From positions 27,463 through 91,462 of the forward strand of contig JAKVAQ010000024.1 in the NCBI GenBank assembly GCA_022447665.1: a stretch of DNA of 64,000 nt. Direction: 5' to 3'. Positions 28,479 to 37,581 of the stretch are shown here, piece by piece. The translations under genes were made by a program, and so were the position numbers. Position 1 is the stretch's first letter. Each line of letters starts with the position of its first letter. The notes beneath the pieces are model-generated. The model was given only the letters and a program-made list of their open reading frames with translations. It did no database searches and was not told the origin of the DNA. The DNA comes from Crocinitomicaceae bacterium (GTDB lineage Bacteria; Bacteroidota; Bacteroidia; Flavobacteriales_D; Crocinitomicaceae).

Positions 28479-29657
28479 CTAGCCACCTTGAATAATTCCT
28501 TCGGCTACCTCAGTTCCATTTTCTGAAGCGCCATGCACCGTTGAACTGTTTTGAATTGACAGCGCTTCACCGGCGAAATAAATTTTATTGTTTACAGGTT
28601 GACGAAGAATTGTTTGAAGATCATAAAAATCATTATTGTAAAAACTGTAAGATCATCCTATATAAGGCTCTGCCGACCAATTTTGAATGAGATGCTTGAC
28701 GTAGTTAGCGCTGGCCTTACCATCATATAATTCGTCGAGTTCTTCGATCATTTTTTCAATTCTGGCATTATCATCGAAGAGGTTTGTGAATTCTGATGAT
28801 GGTTCTCCGACTGAAAATAAACCGAATATATTTTTACTTGAATTCTTTTTGAACGCTATATCATAATAGGTTTTTTCCGTAGCACCCTCAAATCCATTAT
28901 TTAGTAAGATATCCGGATAAAAATCTTCTGAAAACTCTACAAACATCTTAATCCCATCAGGCATTGGCATTGCGTTAAATGCGTCAATATAAGAACTCTC
29001 CAACTCTGGCGTGAATCAAATTACTTCATTTTGCATTTGTTTCACTGGTATTGTCACAATCACTTTATCTCCAGTATAAGCAGAACCATCTTCACAACTC
29101 ACCGTTACGATGTCGCTTGTATAATCTAACGATTGAACTACTTTATTTTGATACACACCGCCAATAATTGAAGGCATCACAAAGTCCTCAAAAAAGTCAA
29201 ACCAAGTTGAGTTTGAAAACTTATTTTCAGCATATACATTTCCTCCTATATTAACTTCGGTAACGGCCCCATCAGAAGCCATATGAATGTTCTCAGGATT
29301 GTACGGAAGAATATCAATGCTTCCCGTTTGATTTCCATACTTTAATAAACTAGCTGGTAAATCAATCGCGCCATGAATCCACTCTGCGCCAATATCGATT
29401 GGAAAATCTGCAAAGTCATCTGATTTTTTTACTCGACCTCCAAGAATGGAATTCGCTTCCAACAACTCAAATTCCACCCCAAAATGTGCTAGTGTATATG
29501 CCGCAAACATTCCTGCCGCCCCACCGCCAACAATTATAACTTTACCATCAAAATTCTTAGCGATTTCTTCTTTTCCAAAAGCTGTTAGGAGAGAAGGCAT
29601 CAAATATAAACCCGCTCCTGCAAGTCCTATTTTTCTTATGAATTCATCTCTCTTCAT
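28479..29657 (-). pseudogene. FAD amine oxidase interrupted by two in-frame TGA codons
   Basis: One frame of 393 codons from ATG 29657 to TAG 28479 encodes an apparently full-length flavin amine oxidase. It has a Tat-like N-terminus (KRDEFIRKIGLAGAGLYL), FAD loop VIIVGGGAAGMFAAYTLA, GGRV, GAEWIHG, FVEFSEDFYPD, and the C-terminal FAD motif KIYFAGEALS followed by TVHGASENG. TGA occurs at codon 214 (29018-29016) and codon 335 (28655-28653); the second falls where homologues usually have Gly before SYS. No frameshift is present. TGA is used as a normal stop elsewhere in the window, so a recent pseudogene is the simplest reading. Confidence 0.8.
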
Positions 29658-29686
29658 TAGTCAGTTTTACTTATTTGATAGCCAAT

Positions 29687-30265
29687 TCAGAAATCTAGGA
29701 ATAGCAGACCAGAGTTTAAAAAATCAGCAGCATATTTCATTCCTCCAGAAAGTCTCACATCCCAATTAAAACCGTTCTCATATTTCTTACCTATTCCGTA
29801 TCCAATAAGTGGCATAAAATAATTTCGATTTTCCCGCACTACATTAGTCACAGCACCTTGTAAGTCTACAGTTCTGTATATTACTTCAGACTGAAGCAAG
29901 TAATTCATCGATAAAAAATAGCGTGATTAAAGTTTATCAGGTTTTCCAGCAATTAATCCAACTTCAGTTCCTAGAACCAGGTTTGAATTATAGGTTATCC
30001 TTGCAAAGTAACCCGCGTTCACCCCAGCGTAAAAACTAGAAGTTCTAGGACCATTTTTTGAAATATCCTTTTCCCAGGGAGACATTCCATTCTCACAACG
30101 AACGAATACGCCTGATTGAAGACCAAAATGTCCAAGATACCCTGCACTAATTGATGTCTGAGCGCAAGCACCATTCGAGAAGAATGATAAAAACAAGGCT
30201 ATAAATACAGGTCTAAACACGCTCAAACAAACCAAATTATTTTTTAATAACCATGATTTCAACAC
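29687..30265 (-). pseudogene. Outer-membrane beta-barrel-type protein interrupted by an in-frame TAA
   Basis: A frame of 193 codons with one TAA at codon 113 (29929-29927). The first part has a signal peptide (VFIALFLSFFSNGACAQ) and alternating strands such as SSFYAGVNAGYFARITYNSNLVLGTEVG. The second (MNYLLQSEVIYRTVD... GFNWDVRLSGGMKY) continues the strand pattern and ends in Phe (LLFLDF), as barrels often do. The ORF start overlaps the OmpA-family stop by 29 bases; a GTG further in could be the real start. Like its neighbour it is broken only by a nonsense codon. Confidence 0.55.
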
Positions 30266-32585
30266 GACGATTAAATCGTTTTTGTTCTTCGTTATTATTT
30301 GTTTTTAAAGGCTTCCATTCACCATAATAGTAAACCTCAATTTGATCGTAATCTGCTCCATTAGACTCTAACTTTCTACGTACAGTTTCTGCGCGTTTCT
30401 TTGAAAGAATGAGATTATAGTTTTCTGACCCATCATTGTCTGTATGCCCAACGATTACAATATGGTATTTACTTCCATCTGAGAAGTCGTAACGCTTTGC
30501 AAGTGCAATAATTTGTTCGTTGTAACTATTCGAAAGTGTTGCATCATCTTTATTGAAATAAACATTTAAGCTTTCAACTTTGTCTCCTGTTACGAAGGTA
30601 TCTTCTATCACTTGAGTACCATCTTGCATTTCGTTTTCCGGTTCATCTTCTTTAATGATTTCTATCTTTTCTTCAGTGTGGTTTGGATCCACCTCTTTTT
30701 TACTTTCTTGGAAGTCAATTTTCTCAAGATTCGTAGAATCGATAGGACAACCATCGTTATAAATTGAGCCAGCAACTTCAGGGCACTTATCTAGCGAGTT
30801 TGTAATTCCATCTCCATCGTTATCCGTGCAACAACCTGGATTCTCAAATGGGCATCCATTATTAAATTCAATTCCTGGAACATCTGGACAACGGTCTGCA
30901 ACATCAATTACTCCATCCTTATCTCTGTCCGGACAACCATAATGCACGGCCAATCCCGGCTCTTCAGGACATTGATCATTTAAGTCAATTACACCATCCC
31001 CATCGGTATCAGGACAACCATTATGCTCAAGAGGTCCCGGTGAATAAATACAATAGTCTTCTTTATCTGGAATACCGTCAAAATCAGTATCTGGACATCC
31101 GTTCATCTTTAAAGGACCTGGATCATAAATACAATCATCAATTAAATCCGATACCTTATCACCATCAATATCTGAAGGAATGGTATACGGAATTTGGTAA
31201 GAGAAACCTAAGAAAGTATTTCTATTAAATTTTGCTCTTTTCCCAAAGAGATTTGTAATGTTATTTGATCCTCCGAAAAATGAAAAAGCACCTTCTGCGA
31301 AGGTATAGCGTGCTGATATTCCCACATTAAACTGAGCATTTCTTTGAATGGTTAGAGGCACACTAACACCAATCTTCGCGCTTTCATATCGAGGTATAAT
31401 TGAATGAATGGATTTAGAATGTACTTTATGAGGATCCGCCTTTCTTTTTAAGGAAGTTGACGAAGCATATCCGATATAAATATTATTCCAAAGATTATAA
31501 TCAAATTGAAGATTTAAGGTAGTTGGTAAGTTCATTAGAAACTTCTCTTTTTGGTTATCATTCTCAACCGAGTTTGCAGCAAGTGAATCAAAAGATTGCA
31601 ATACGTTAATTCCTCCTCCAGTAATAGCGACAAAGCTCAGTTCTCCCATGTCAGCCATATTTTGGTCAGTACTCACTGTAGTAAAATCGTAAGTAGTGGT
31701 ATCACGCGAAAAACGAACGCCACCAATATCTGTAATACTCGCGCCAACTTTAAATAGGTACTTATTTTTGTCATATCGTTCTATGTTGGCTTTACCATCC
31801 ATATAGTATCTATATTCTCTGAAAAAAGGACGATATTCATAAACTACACCTAAATCAAGACCGAAGCCCAGCTTTCTGGTGGTAAACATATTCTCTTTCT
31901 CCGCTTGCCCATAGCTAAACTCCGTTACTGTGATATCCCCGTTAGTTCCAAAAGGCTGATCGAATTGAAATTCCCCATCTCTCGCATGCAGGTAAGTAGC
32001 ATCAATACCGTTTATTAACTTCATTGCAACTCCTGCTTTAATAAATCTATCCCCTTCATCCTGAATCACACGCGCATAATTAAATCGATGCTCATTGTAT
32101 ACAAACTGTACGTAATTGTAATTACGCATTGTAATTGGAGTATTAAGTGGCTTAGTGTCGTCATATCCATTAAATATTGCTTCTGTCCAAGCATTATCCA
32201 AGCCATCAACATTGCCAAAAGATCGAATTCTGAAACTATATCCTACAGCATTTTCGTGATTAATCTCATAATGTGCTCCCAGCACGTCAAAACTTGTATT
32301 TCTAAATTGATATCCATTATTGAAATGGTCTCTGTAACGCGAATTTTCATTTCCAAAAAGCGTGCTTATCACACTGGCATTATTACCACTGTAATTATTC
32401 CCTGCTAAGAAGTTAAACGAACTTACAACGCTCACTTTGTTGACTGAATTAACAATGGATGCGGGTTGAAAATAAGACCCCGTATAACCGTTATAATTGT
32501 CTGTTGCAAAACCTGTATAATTGTTTTGTGCTGAAGCTAAATATGGAAAAAGAATTGCTGAAAGAAGAATTAGTCTGTAAGTCAT
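30237..32585 (-). CDS. OmpA-family protein with DUF5723-like barrel and thrombospondin type 3 repeats
   Basis: A 782-residue outer-membrane protein. Signal peptide MTYRLILLSAILFPYLASAQ. Residues about 25-470 form a DUF5723-like barrel (NYNGYTGSYFQPASIVNS at the start). Residues about 485-630 hold about five calcium-type TSP3 repeats (DTDFDGIPDKEDYC, DTDGDGVIDLNDQC, DNDGDGITNSLDKC). Residues about 665-782 are an OmpA peptidoglycan-binding domain (VYFNKDDATL, VGHTDNDGSENYNLILSKKRAE, FNRRVEI). The ATG at 32585 is preferred over one at 32612 because a -7 box lies between them. It links outer membrane and cell wall; related proteins work with T9SS/gliding. Confidence 0.88.
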   Translation of the reverse strand: MTYRLILLSAILFPYLASAQNNYTGFATDNYNGYTGSYFQPASIVNSVNKVSVVSSFNFLAGNNYSGNNASVISTLFGNENSRYRDHFNNGYQFRNTSFDVLGAHYEINHENAVGYSFRIRSFGNVDGLDNAWTEAIFNGYDDTKPLNTPITMRNYNYVQFVYNEHRFNYARVIQDEGDRFIKAGVAMKLINGIDATYLHARDGEFQFDQPFGTNGDITVTEFSYGQAEKENMFTTRKLGFGLDLGVVYEYRPFFREYRYYMDGKANIERYDKNKYLFKVGASITDIGGVRFSRDTTTYDFTTVSTDQNMADMGELSFVAITGGGINVLQSFDSLAANSVENDNQKEKFLMNLPTTLNLQFDYNLWNNIYIGYASSTSLKRKADPHKVHSKSIHSIIPRYESAKIGVSVPLTIQRNAQFNVGISARYTFAEGAFSFFGGSNNITNLFGKRAKFNRNTFLGFSYQIPYTIPSDIDGDKVSDLIDDCIYDPGPLKMNGCPDTDFDGIPDKEDYCIYSPGPLEHNGCPDTDGDGVIDLNDQCPEEPGLAVHYGCPDRDKDGVIDVADRCPDVPGIEFNNGCPFENPGCCTDNDGDGITNSLDKCPEVAGSIYNDGCPIDSTNLEKIDFQESKKEVDPNHTEEKIEIIKEDEPENEMQDGTQVIEDTFVTGDKVESLNVYFNKDDATLSNSYNEQIIALAKRYDFSDGSKYHIVIVGHTDNDGSENYNLILSKKRAETVRRKLESNGADYDQIEVYYYGEWKPLKTNNNEEQKRFNRRVEIMVIKK

Positions 32586-32600
32586 TACTTGAATTTTTTG

Positions 32601-32608
32601 CAAAAGTA
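32601..32608 (-). promoter_or_regulatory. -7 box upstream of the OmpA-family gene
   Basis: TACTTTTG on the minus strand matches TAnnTTTG, about 16 bases before the ATG at 32585, with a TTA about 19 bases further upstream in place of the -33 TTG. Confidence 0.5.
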
Positions 32609-32810
32609 ACAAAGATTATACCACTGTTAATTTTTTGTTAAAACGTATTGTTACTGCATATAAGTCGGACAAGAAGAAGGTAACCCTACTCTATCCAAAC
32701 CTTTATGTAGTTAACTCTATTTTGTAACTAATTATTATGGAGTTTTGTTCATTAATTTAGGATTTCAATAATGACCCACAGGATAATCTATGGGATCGGT
32801 AGACTTCACC

Positions 32811-32818
32811 TATCTTTG
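32811..32818 (+). promoter_or_regulatory. -7 box upstream of the TlpA-like gene
   Basis: TATCTTTG is an exact TAnnTTTG match 26 bases before the start codon at 32845. No clear -33 TTG is present. Confidence 0.45.
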
Positions 32819-32844
32819 CCCAAGTTAACCAATCACACCTACTA

Positions 32845-34002
32845 ATGAACTTAACACACCTACGCTCAGGCATTTTAGCTTGCTCCACTATTTTTCTAAT
32901 CGCATGTGGAGGAGAAGAAACAACAGAAGAAATTACCACAGAAACTTTGCCTGTTGGATTTACAATTAATGCGGAATTCGATTCGTTAGAAGCTGAGTTG
33001 GCTTACTTAACCTATTGGGACGGCGAATTTGTAAAAACTGACTCTGCAGAGATCAAGGAAGGAGCTTTCTCATTTACAGGCGATCAGGAAAAACCAAAAA
33101 TGTACTATATCCTTTTCAAGGACTCTGATGAACGTGTAAAAGTATTCTTAGATAATTCTTCTCTTGAAATAAAAGGCACCAAACCAGGGCATGAAGATAT
33201 TGCCATGACAGGTTCTGAAATTAATGACGAATACCTTTCCTTTTTAGCCGAGGATAATAGTTATAATGATCAAATCAGAGCACTTTACAGTGGTTATGAC
33301 ATTGCAGAAGAAACTGATGATCAAGAAATGATGGATTCATTGGATTCAGAATACAACAGAATAGACTCATTAAGACTAGATTTTGTTTCAACTTACATTA
33401 CTGAACATCCCGAATCTGCGGTAAGTGTAGTCGTTTTGATGAATAATTCATACCGTTACGAGCTTGAGGATCTAGAGTCTTTTCAAGCCGCTTTGACTGA
33501 GGAAGCAATGGATAACGAATATGGTGAGCAATTGAACAATAAAATTGAAGCATTAAACAATTCTGCCGTAGGCAAAGAAGCTCCAGATTTTACGATGAAT
33601 GATGCTGACGGAAATGCTGTATCTCTAAGTGATTTCAGAGGAAATTATGTAATGATTGATTTCTGGGCTTCATGGTGCGGACCTTGTAGAGCGGAAAACC
33701 CCAATGTAGTTACGAATTACAATCAATACCATCCACAAGGATTTGAAGTATTTGGTGTATCGTTGGATAGTGATAGAGACAAATGGCTTGAAGCTATTGA
33801 GGCTGATGGACTTACTTGGACGCATGTTAGTGATTTGAATGGATGGAAAGCAGAAGCCGTTGAACTTTACGCAGTTTCTGGAATTCCTCATTCAGTACTA
33901 GTAGATCCCGAGGGAGTCATCGTAGCAAAAAATTTGCGTGAAGAAGAACTTGGGGAAAAGCTGGCTGAAATTTACAATGCTCCCCTAGCTTCTAATGAGT
34001 AA
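32845..34002 (+). CDS. TlpA-family thiol-disulfide lipoprotein with N-terminal DUF4369-like domain
   Basis: A 385-residue lipoprotein (lipobox LIACGG). Residues about 30-130 resemble DUF4369 (FDSLEAELAYLTYWDGEFVKTDSAEIKEGAF style). A helical middle region follows, and residues about 245-380 form a thioredoxin-like domain with active site WASWCGPCRAENP and cis-Pro in SGIPHSVLVDPEG. It should reduce or isomerise disulfides in the periplasm. Overlaps the next gene by 8 bases. Confidence 0.92.
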   Translation: MNLTHLRSGILACSTIFLIACGGEETTEEITTETLPVGFTINAEFDSLEAELAYLTYWDGEFVKTDSAEIKEGAFSFTGDQEKPKMYYILFKDSDERVKVFLDNSSLEIKGTKPGHEDIAMTGSEINDEYLSFLAEDNSYNDQIRALYSGYDIAEETDDQEMMDSLDSEYNRIDSLRLDFVSTYITEHPESAVSVVVLMNNSYRYELEDLESFQAALTEEAMDNEYGEQLNNKIEALNNSAVGKEAPDFTMNDADGNAVSLSDFRGNYVMIDFWASWCGPCRAENPNVVTNYNQYHPQGFEVFGVSLDSDRDKWLEAIEADGLTWTHVSDLNGWKAEAVELYAVSGIPHSVLVDPEGVIVAKNLREEELGEKLAEIYNAPLASNE

Positions 34003-34477
34003 GATCAACAAATCGACCGTATTAGCAAATAGAGTTCAGGAAGTTCTTTTGGATGGCAAGTGGATTGCCAATACCAATTATAAAGAACAGATTTTTTCAG
34101 TGGATTTTCATTTAGCGAACCAGTCAATTCATAATCTGAATTCCATTGCTATTTTAACCTATCACATCAACTATTATCTGAAGGGACTAAATGAATGTTT
34201 TAAAACAGGAGATTTGACTATTCAAGATAAATTTAGTTTTGATATGTCTCCGTTAAAGACTGAAGATCAGTGGCACTCTTTACGTAAAGAATTTGTTTCA
34301 AATGCTGAGATCTTTGTGCATCATGTCAAGTCAATGAATCCACAGAAATTAGATGATGTTTTTGTTAAAGAACAATATGGGACTTACTCAAGAAATATTG
34401 AAGGAATGATTGAACATGCCTATTATCATTTAGGACAAATAAGTCTGATAAAGAAGTTGTTGAGAAATAAGATCTGA
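33995..34477 (+). CDS. DinB-family (DUF1572-like) protein
   Basis: A 160-residue four-helix protein. Metal-binding histidines fit the DinB/YfiT fold: ILTYHINYYLKGL, and the C-terminal HAYYHLGQISLIKK. DinB-like proteins are metal-dependent thiol S-transferases or hydrolases; no specific substrate can be assigned. Overlap with the TlpA-like gene suggests translational coupling. Confidence 0.82.
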   Translation: MSKINKSTVLANRVQEVLLDGKWIANTNYKEQIFSVDFHLANQSIHNLNSIAILTYHINYYLKGLNECFKTGDLTIQDKFSFDMSPLKTEDQWHSLRKEFVSNAEIFVHHVKSMNPQKLDDVFVKEQYGTYSRNIEGMIEHAYYHLGQISLIKKLLRNKI

Positions 34478-34518
34478 AAAGATTTATTAATCTCCTTTTA
34501 AGACTCCCTTGTATTTTT

Positions 34519-34526
34519 ATCTTTGA
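34519..34526 (+). promoter_or_regulatory. -7 box upstream of the TPR-SpoIIE gene
   Basis: TATCTTTG matches TAnnTTTG, 15 bases before the GTG at 34542. A -33 TTG at the normal distance is not seen. Confidence 0.45.
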
Positions 34527-34541
34527 GAAGAGCTCAATACT

Positions 34542-36656
34542 GTGACTAACCCTTTTCGAATAAAAATAACATTTCTATTATGTGGCCTTTGCGCTTCTCT
34601 TTTTTGCTTCGGTCAGAGTTACGCAGATGAAGAGTACTATTTAATAGACTCATTGGATTTAGATCAAGTCTCTCCGCGTGATCGTGCTATCATAGATTCT
34701 TCCTTACAAGTATACCATAATACTTTAGAGGATACTATTGCTCTGGGCGCCATAGAGAATATTGTTGACAACTGCTGGGATAGCAGAATATGGCCTCGCT
34801 ATAACAACTTTTTGATTCAAGAATTACGTCAAAAATTAGCTATTAATTTCAATGAAAAAATTGAAGATAAGCTCATTTATTTTCTCGCAGGAGTCGTAAG
34901 TAACAAAGGCTATTATTATGATGAATCAGGGAGATTTATCGATGCATTAAGATACTATCATGAAGGTCTAAGACTCTATGAAAGCATTGACAATAAGCAA
35001 GGAATATCCACGAGCTTCAATAATCTAGGTGTACTTTATAGTATTATTAATGATACTTCTAATGCACTTAAGTACCATAAGAATTCTTTGGAGGCGAAAA
35101 AAGAGCTGAAGGATATTGAAGGTATCGCAATGTCTTACAATAATATTGGTGCTATATATGAAAATGCAGGTCAAGTATTCGTTGCGTTGGAGTATTATCA
35201 ATCAAGTCTAGAACTCAGAGAATCGTTGGGTGATCCACGAGGAATGGCGATGACCTATGATAACATAGGAGATATTTATTTTTCAGAGGAAGTCTTTGGA
35301 AAAGCCAAGACGTATTATGAAAAGGGGTATCAATATTGGGTAGCGTCAGAAATTGAAATTGGGATATCTACCGGGCTAAACAACTTAGCCAATGTGCATG
35401 TAGAGATGGGTAATTATGATCAAGCTAAGTCTTATGCCCTCGAAAGTTTTGCCATTGCTGAGAAAATGAATTTCCCTATGGACATTGCCAATTCAGCAAA
35501 AACATTGATCAATATCTACGACAAGGAAAAAGACTACTTAAACGCCTTTAAATATGCACGAATATTTATTGAAAGTGAAAATCAAATTAAGAATGATGAA
35601 AATGCGCGAATGGCGTTGAAAAAGAGCATGGAATATGAATACCAGAAAGAAACATTAAAAGATAGCCTTGAATTTGAAAAGGAAAGAGCTATCACTGGAT
35701 TGAAAATTCAAGAAAAGGAAAATCAAACTTTCGTATTAATCATTGGACTAGTACTCTCATTAATTATCCTGGTGATTGGTATACGAAGCTTTATTCAGAA
35801 GAAAAAGGACAATCAAAAAATAAACGAACAACGAATTCGCGTTGAGGAACAAAAAGAAAAAATTGAATTGCAACATAAAAAATTGGAGGAAACGCATAAT
35901 GAAATATCAGCGAGTATTTCTTATGCAAAGCGCATACAAAATGCGATATTACCCTCTAAAGAGGACTTCAAGAGAGATTTTCCGAATTCATTCGTTTTCT
36001 ATAGGCCTAAAGATATTGTGGCAGGAGATTTCTATTGGATGAATAAAGTAGGAGATGTAAAAATCCTAGCTTGTGCGGACTGCACTGGTCACGGTGTGCC
36101 CGGGGCTATGGTAAGTGTTGTTTGTAACAATGGTCTAAATCGGTCGATTAGAGAAAAAAATCTTACCTCACCAGGAGAAATCCTAGATGAAACTAGAAAT
36201 ATTGTAATTTCTGAATTCGAAAAGTCTAGTGATGATGTTTATGACGGCATGGACATTGCGCTTGTGAGTATAAAAGGAAATAAACTATCGTATGCCGGAG
36301 CGAATAACCCCATCTGGATATTAAGGAAAGATGGGGATGAAATCGAGGAAATCAAGGCGGACAAACAACCGATTGCTCAATTCGAGTTTAACAAGAAACC
36401 ATTTACGACACACCAAGTTGAACTAAATGATGGAGATACTTTTTACATCTTTTCTGACGGTTTTGCTGACCAATTTGGTGGGAAAAAAGGCAAAAAGTTT
36501 AAATCACACAACTTCATGAAACTATTGCTTTCCATAAAGAATCTTTCTATGAATGAACAGCGAGACTTCATCAAAGACACTTTTGAAAAATGGAAAGGTG
36601 ATATAGAACAGGTGGATGATGTTTGCGTAATTGGAGTGCGTTATTTTAAGGCCTAA
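34542..36656 (+). CDS. TPR sensor with C-terminal SpoIIE-type PP2C phosphatase
   Basis: A 704-residue protein starting at GTG. Signal peptide (FLLCGLCASLFCFGQ), then about five TPR units between residues 110 and 330 (GISTSFNNLGVLYSI, GIAMSYNNIGAIYENAGQ, GMAMTYDNIGDIYF). One membrane helix lies near 395-415 (FVLIIGLVLSLIILVIGI), then a coiled coil, then a SpoIIE domain from about 465 to the end (GDFYW, ADCTGHGVPGAMVS, DGMDIAL, FSDGFADQFGG). The periplasmic TPR part likely senses a protein and the cytoplasmic domain dephosphorylates a Ser/Thr target such as an anti-sigma antagonist. Target is unknown. Confidence 0.92.
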   Translation: MTNPFRIKITFLLCGLCASLFCFGQSYADEEYYLIDSLDLDQVSPRDRAIIDSSLQVYHNTLEDTIALGAIENIVDNCWDSRIWPRYNNFLIQELRQKLAINFNEKIEDKLIYFLAGVVSNKGYYYDESGRFIDALRYYHEGLRLYESIDNKQGISTSFNNLGVLYSIINDTSNALKYHKNSLEAKKELKDIEGIAMSYNNIGAIYENAGQVFVALEYYQSSLELRESLGDPRGMAMTYDNIGDIYFSEEVFGKAKTYYEKGYQYWVASEIEIGISTGLNNLANVHVEMGNYDQAKSYALESFAIAEKMNFPMDIANSAKTLINIYDKEKDYLNAFKYARIFIESENQIKNDENARMALKKSMEYEYQKETLKDSLEFEKERAITGLKIQEKENQTFVLIIGLVLSLIILVIGIRSFIQKKKDNQKINEQRIRVEEQKEKIELQHKKLEETHNEISASISYAKRIQNAILPSKEDFKRDFPNSFVFYRPKDIVAGDFYWMNKVGDVKILACADCTGHGVPGAMVSVVCNNGLNRSIREKNLTSPGEILDETRNIVISEFEKSSDDVYDGMDIALVSIKGNKLSYAGANNPIWILRKDGDEIEEIKADKQPIAQFEFNKKPFTTHQVELNDGDTFYIFSDGFADQFGGKKGKKFKSHNFMKLLLSIKNLSMNEQRDFIKDTFEKWKGDIEQVDDVCVIGVRYFKA

Positions 36657-36682
36657 AAAAAGCGGCACTCTCATACCGCTTT
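36656..36682. terminator. Bidirectional terminator after the SpoIIE gene
   Basis: An A-rich AAAGCGG arm pairs with CCGCTTT around CACTCTCATA, between two convergent genes. It resembles the terminator at 25490 but with a shorter stem. Confidence 0.75.
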
Positions 36683-36686
36683 CTAT

Positions 36687-37088
36687 TTAGTTGTAATTTG
36701 CGATGTATGCCCTAAGATCATCTCGATCTCCTTTATGAGTAAGAGCATCTATTGCTAGATCATAATTTTCTTTATCGGTAGTGTCTTCGTAGAGATGCTT
36801 TGCTATTTCAAGTTTCGCGTCTTCAAATAAAAAGGAATCCATAATATTCACCACTTGATAAGCTTCAAAACAATAATCATTCGTCACTGTTTTAGCTCTC
36901 TCCATCCGTTCGTCTTTAAATGCCTGTGACTCTATCTTTTCTTTCATCACTGTGACATCATTATCTGTAGCAACATTTTCACAAACATTAATTGTAGGAA
37001 AATTAGGTGGATCAATAATTATTGAACTATTTAAAAGATTACAACCAACTAGCATTGTCATTCCTAAAAGTAAAATTATCGTTTTCAT
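36687..37088 (-). CDS. DUF4476-type lipoprotein
   Basis: A 133-residue lipoprotein with lipobox LVGCN. The C-terminal 90 residues match the DUF4476 pattern: FKDERMERAKTV, NDYCFEAYQVVNIMDSFLFEDAKLEIAKHLYEDT, then DNYDLAIDAL-like text and DRDDLRAYI. The function of this family is unknown. The gene stands alone, with paired RNA-like elements upstream. Confidence 0.8.
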   Translation of the reverse strand: MKTIILLLGMTMLVGCNLLNSSIIIDPPNFPTINVCENVATDNDVTVMKEKIESQAFKDERMERAKTVTNDYCFEAYQVVNIMDSFLFEDAKLEIAKHLYEDTTDKENYDLAIDALTHKGDRDDLRAYIANYN

Positions 37089-37170
37089 AAGCTAAATCTT
37101 TATGGTTTCTATTCCAATAAAGACAGGAAATGTGCCAAACTCTGTAATGTAGGATCTAAAACAATTTAGG

Positions 37171-37263
37171 AAAAAGCAAAAACCGCACACCCTCGAGTGC
37201 AGTTTTCTCTGTTCCAATGTTGAAAGTTTCCAGTTACTCATGATTAAATGATTATGGAACAGA
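37171..37263 (-). ncRNA. Candidate small RNA, copy A (with terminator)
   Basis: On the minus strand TCTGTTCCA (37263-37255) pairs perfectly with TGGAACAGA (37216-37208) around 38 bases. This is followed at once by a terminator: AAAACTGCAC (37206-37197), loop TCGAGGGT, GTGCGGTTTT (37188-37179), then TGCTTTTT. The one non-Watson-Crick position is G.U on the minus strand but C.A on the plus strand, and the T-run is only on the minus side, so the RNA is read from the minus strand. Copy B has the same architecture. No coding potential is seen. Confidence 0.55.
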
Positions 37264-37394
37264 TTTACTAAAAAATTAATTGTGAAAATCTAAATGCCCT
37301 ATGATTTTCAAGAGCAAATTAACAACCAAAATATTTATGATTTTATGATTGTACACATACTGTGCACATGAAAAAAATGAAAAGGTTTCCCATT

Positions 37395-37490
37395 TAAAAA
37401 AGAAAAAGCCGCGCCCCTCCAGTGCGGCTTACCTTTGCTGTTCCCTACGTTGCAATAATGCAGATATGGTTGATTTGAGATTGGAACAGC
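37395..37490 (-). ncRNA. Candidate small RNA, copy B (with terminator)
   Basis: On the minus strand GCTGTTCC (37490-37483) pairs with GGAACAGC (37444-37437) around 38 bases. Then AAGCCGC (37430-37424), a loop containing GGAGGGG, and GCGGCTT (37412-37406) lead into TTTCTTTTTT. Shared with copy A are the outer stem, CAAC-x-T-x-GGAACAG, GCACT-x-GAGGG in the terminator, and the C-interrupted T-run. About 130 bases separate the two copies. The rest of the 37089-37581 gap has no visible gene. Confidence 0.55.
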
Positions 37491-37521
37491 TCCCTACTAA
37501 GTATTTTTTAAATTTAAAGAA

Positions 37522-37551
37522 AGCCCCGGCATCAATTAAGACACCAAGGCT
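37522..37551 (-). terminator. Intrinsic terminator of the 337-residue lipoprotein gene
   Basis: On the minus strand a 12-pair stem (AGCCTTGGTGTC with GATGCCGGGGCT, using G.U pairs) and TTAATT loop is followed by TTCTTTAAATTT. It begins about 30 bases after the stop at 37582. Confidence 0.75.
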
Positions 37552-37581
37552 CCGCTTGTTATGACTAAGTCTTTAAAGTTC

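Noticed and set aside
32613..32844. Extra gene in the 230-base intergenic stretch
   Set aside because: Only promoter-like boxes for the divergent neighbours are visible; ORFs there are short and unstructured.
37349..37564. 71-residue plus-strand ORF
   Set aside because: It runs through the paired RNA element B and its terminator and has no protein-like pattern.
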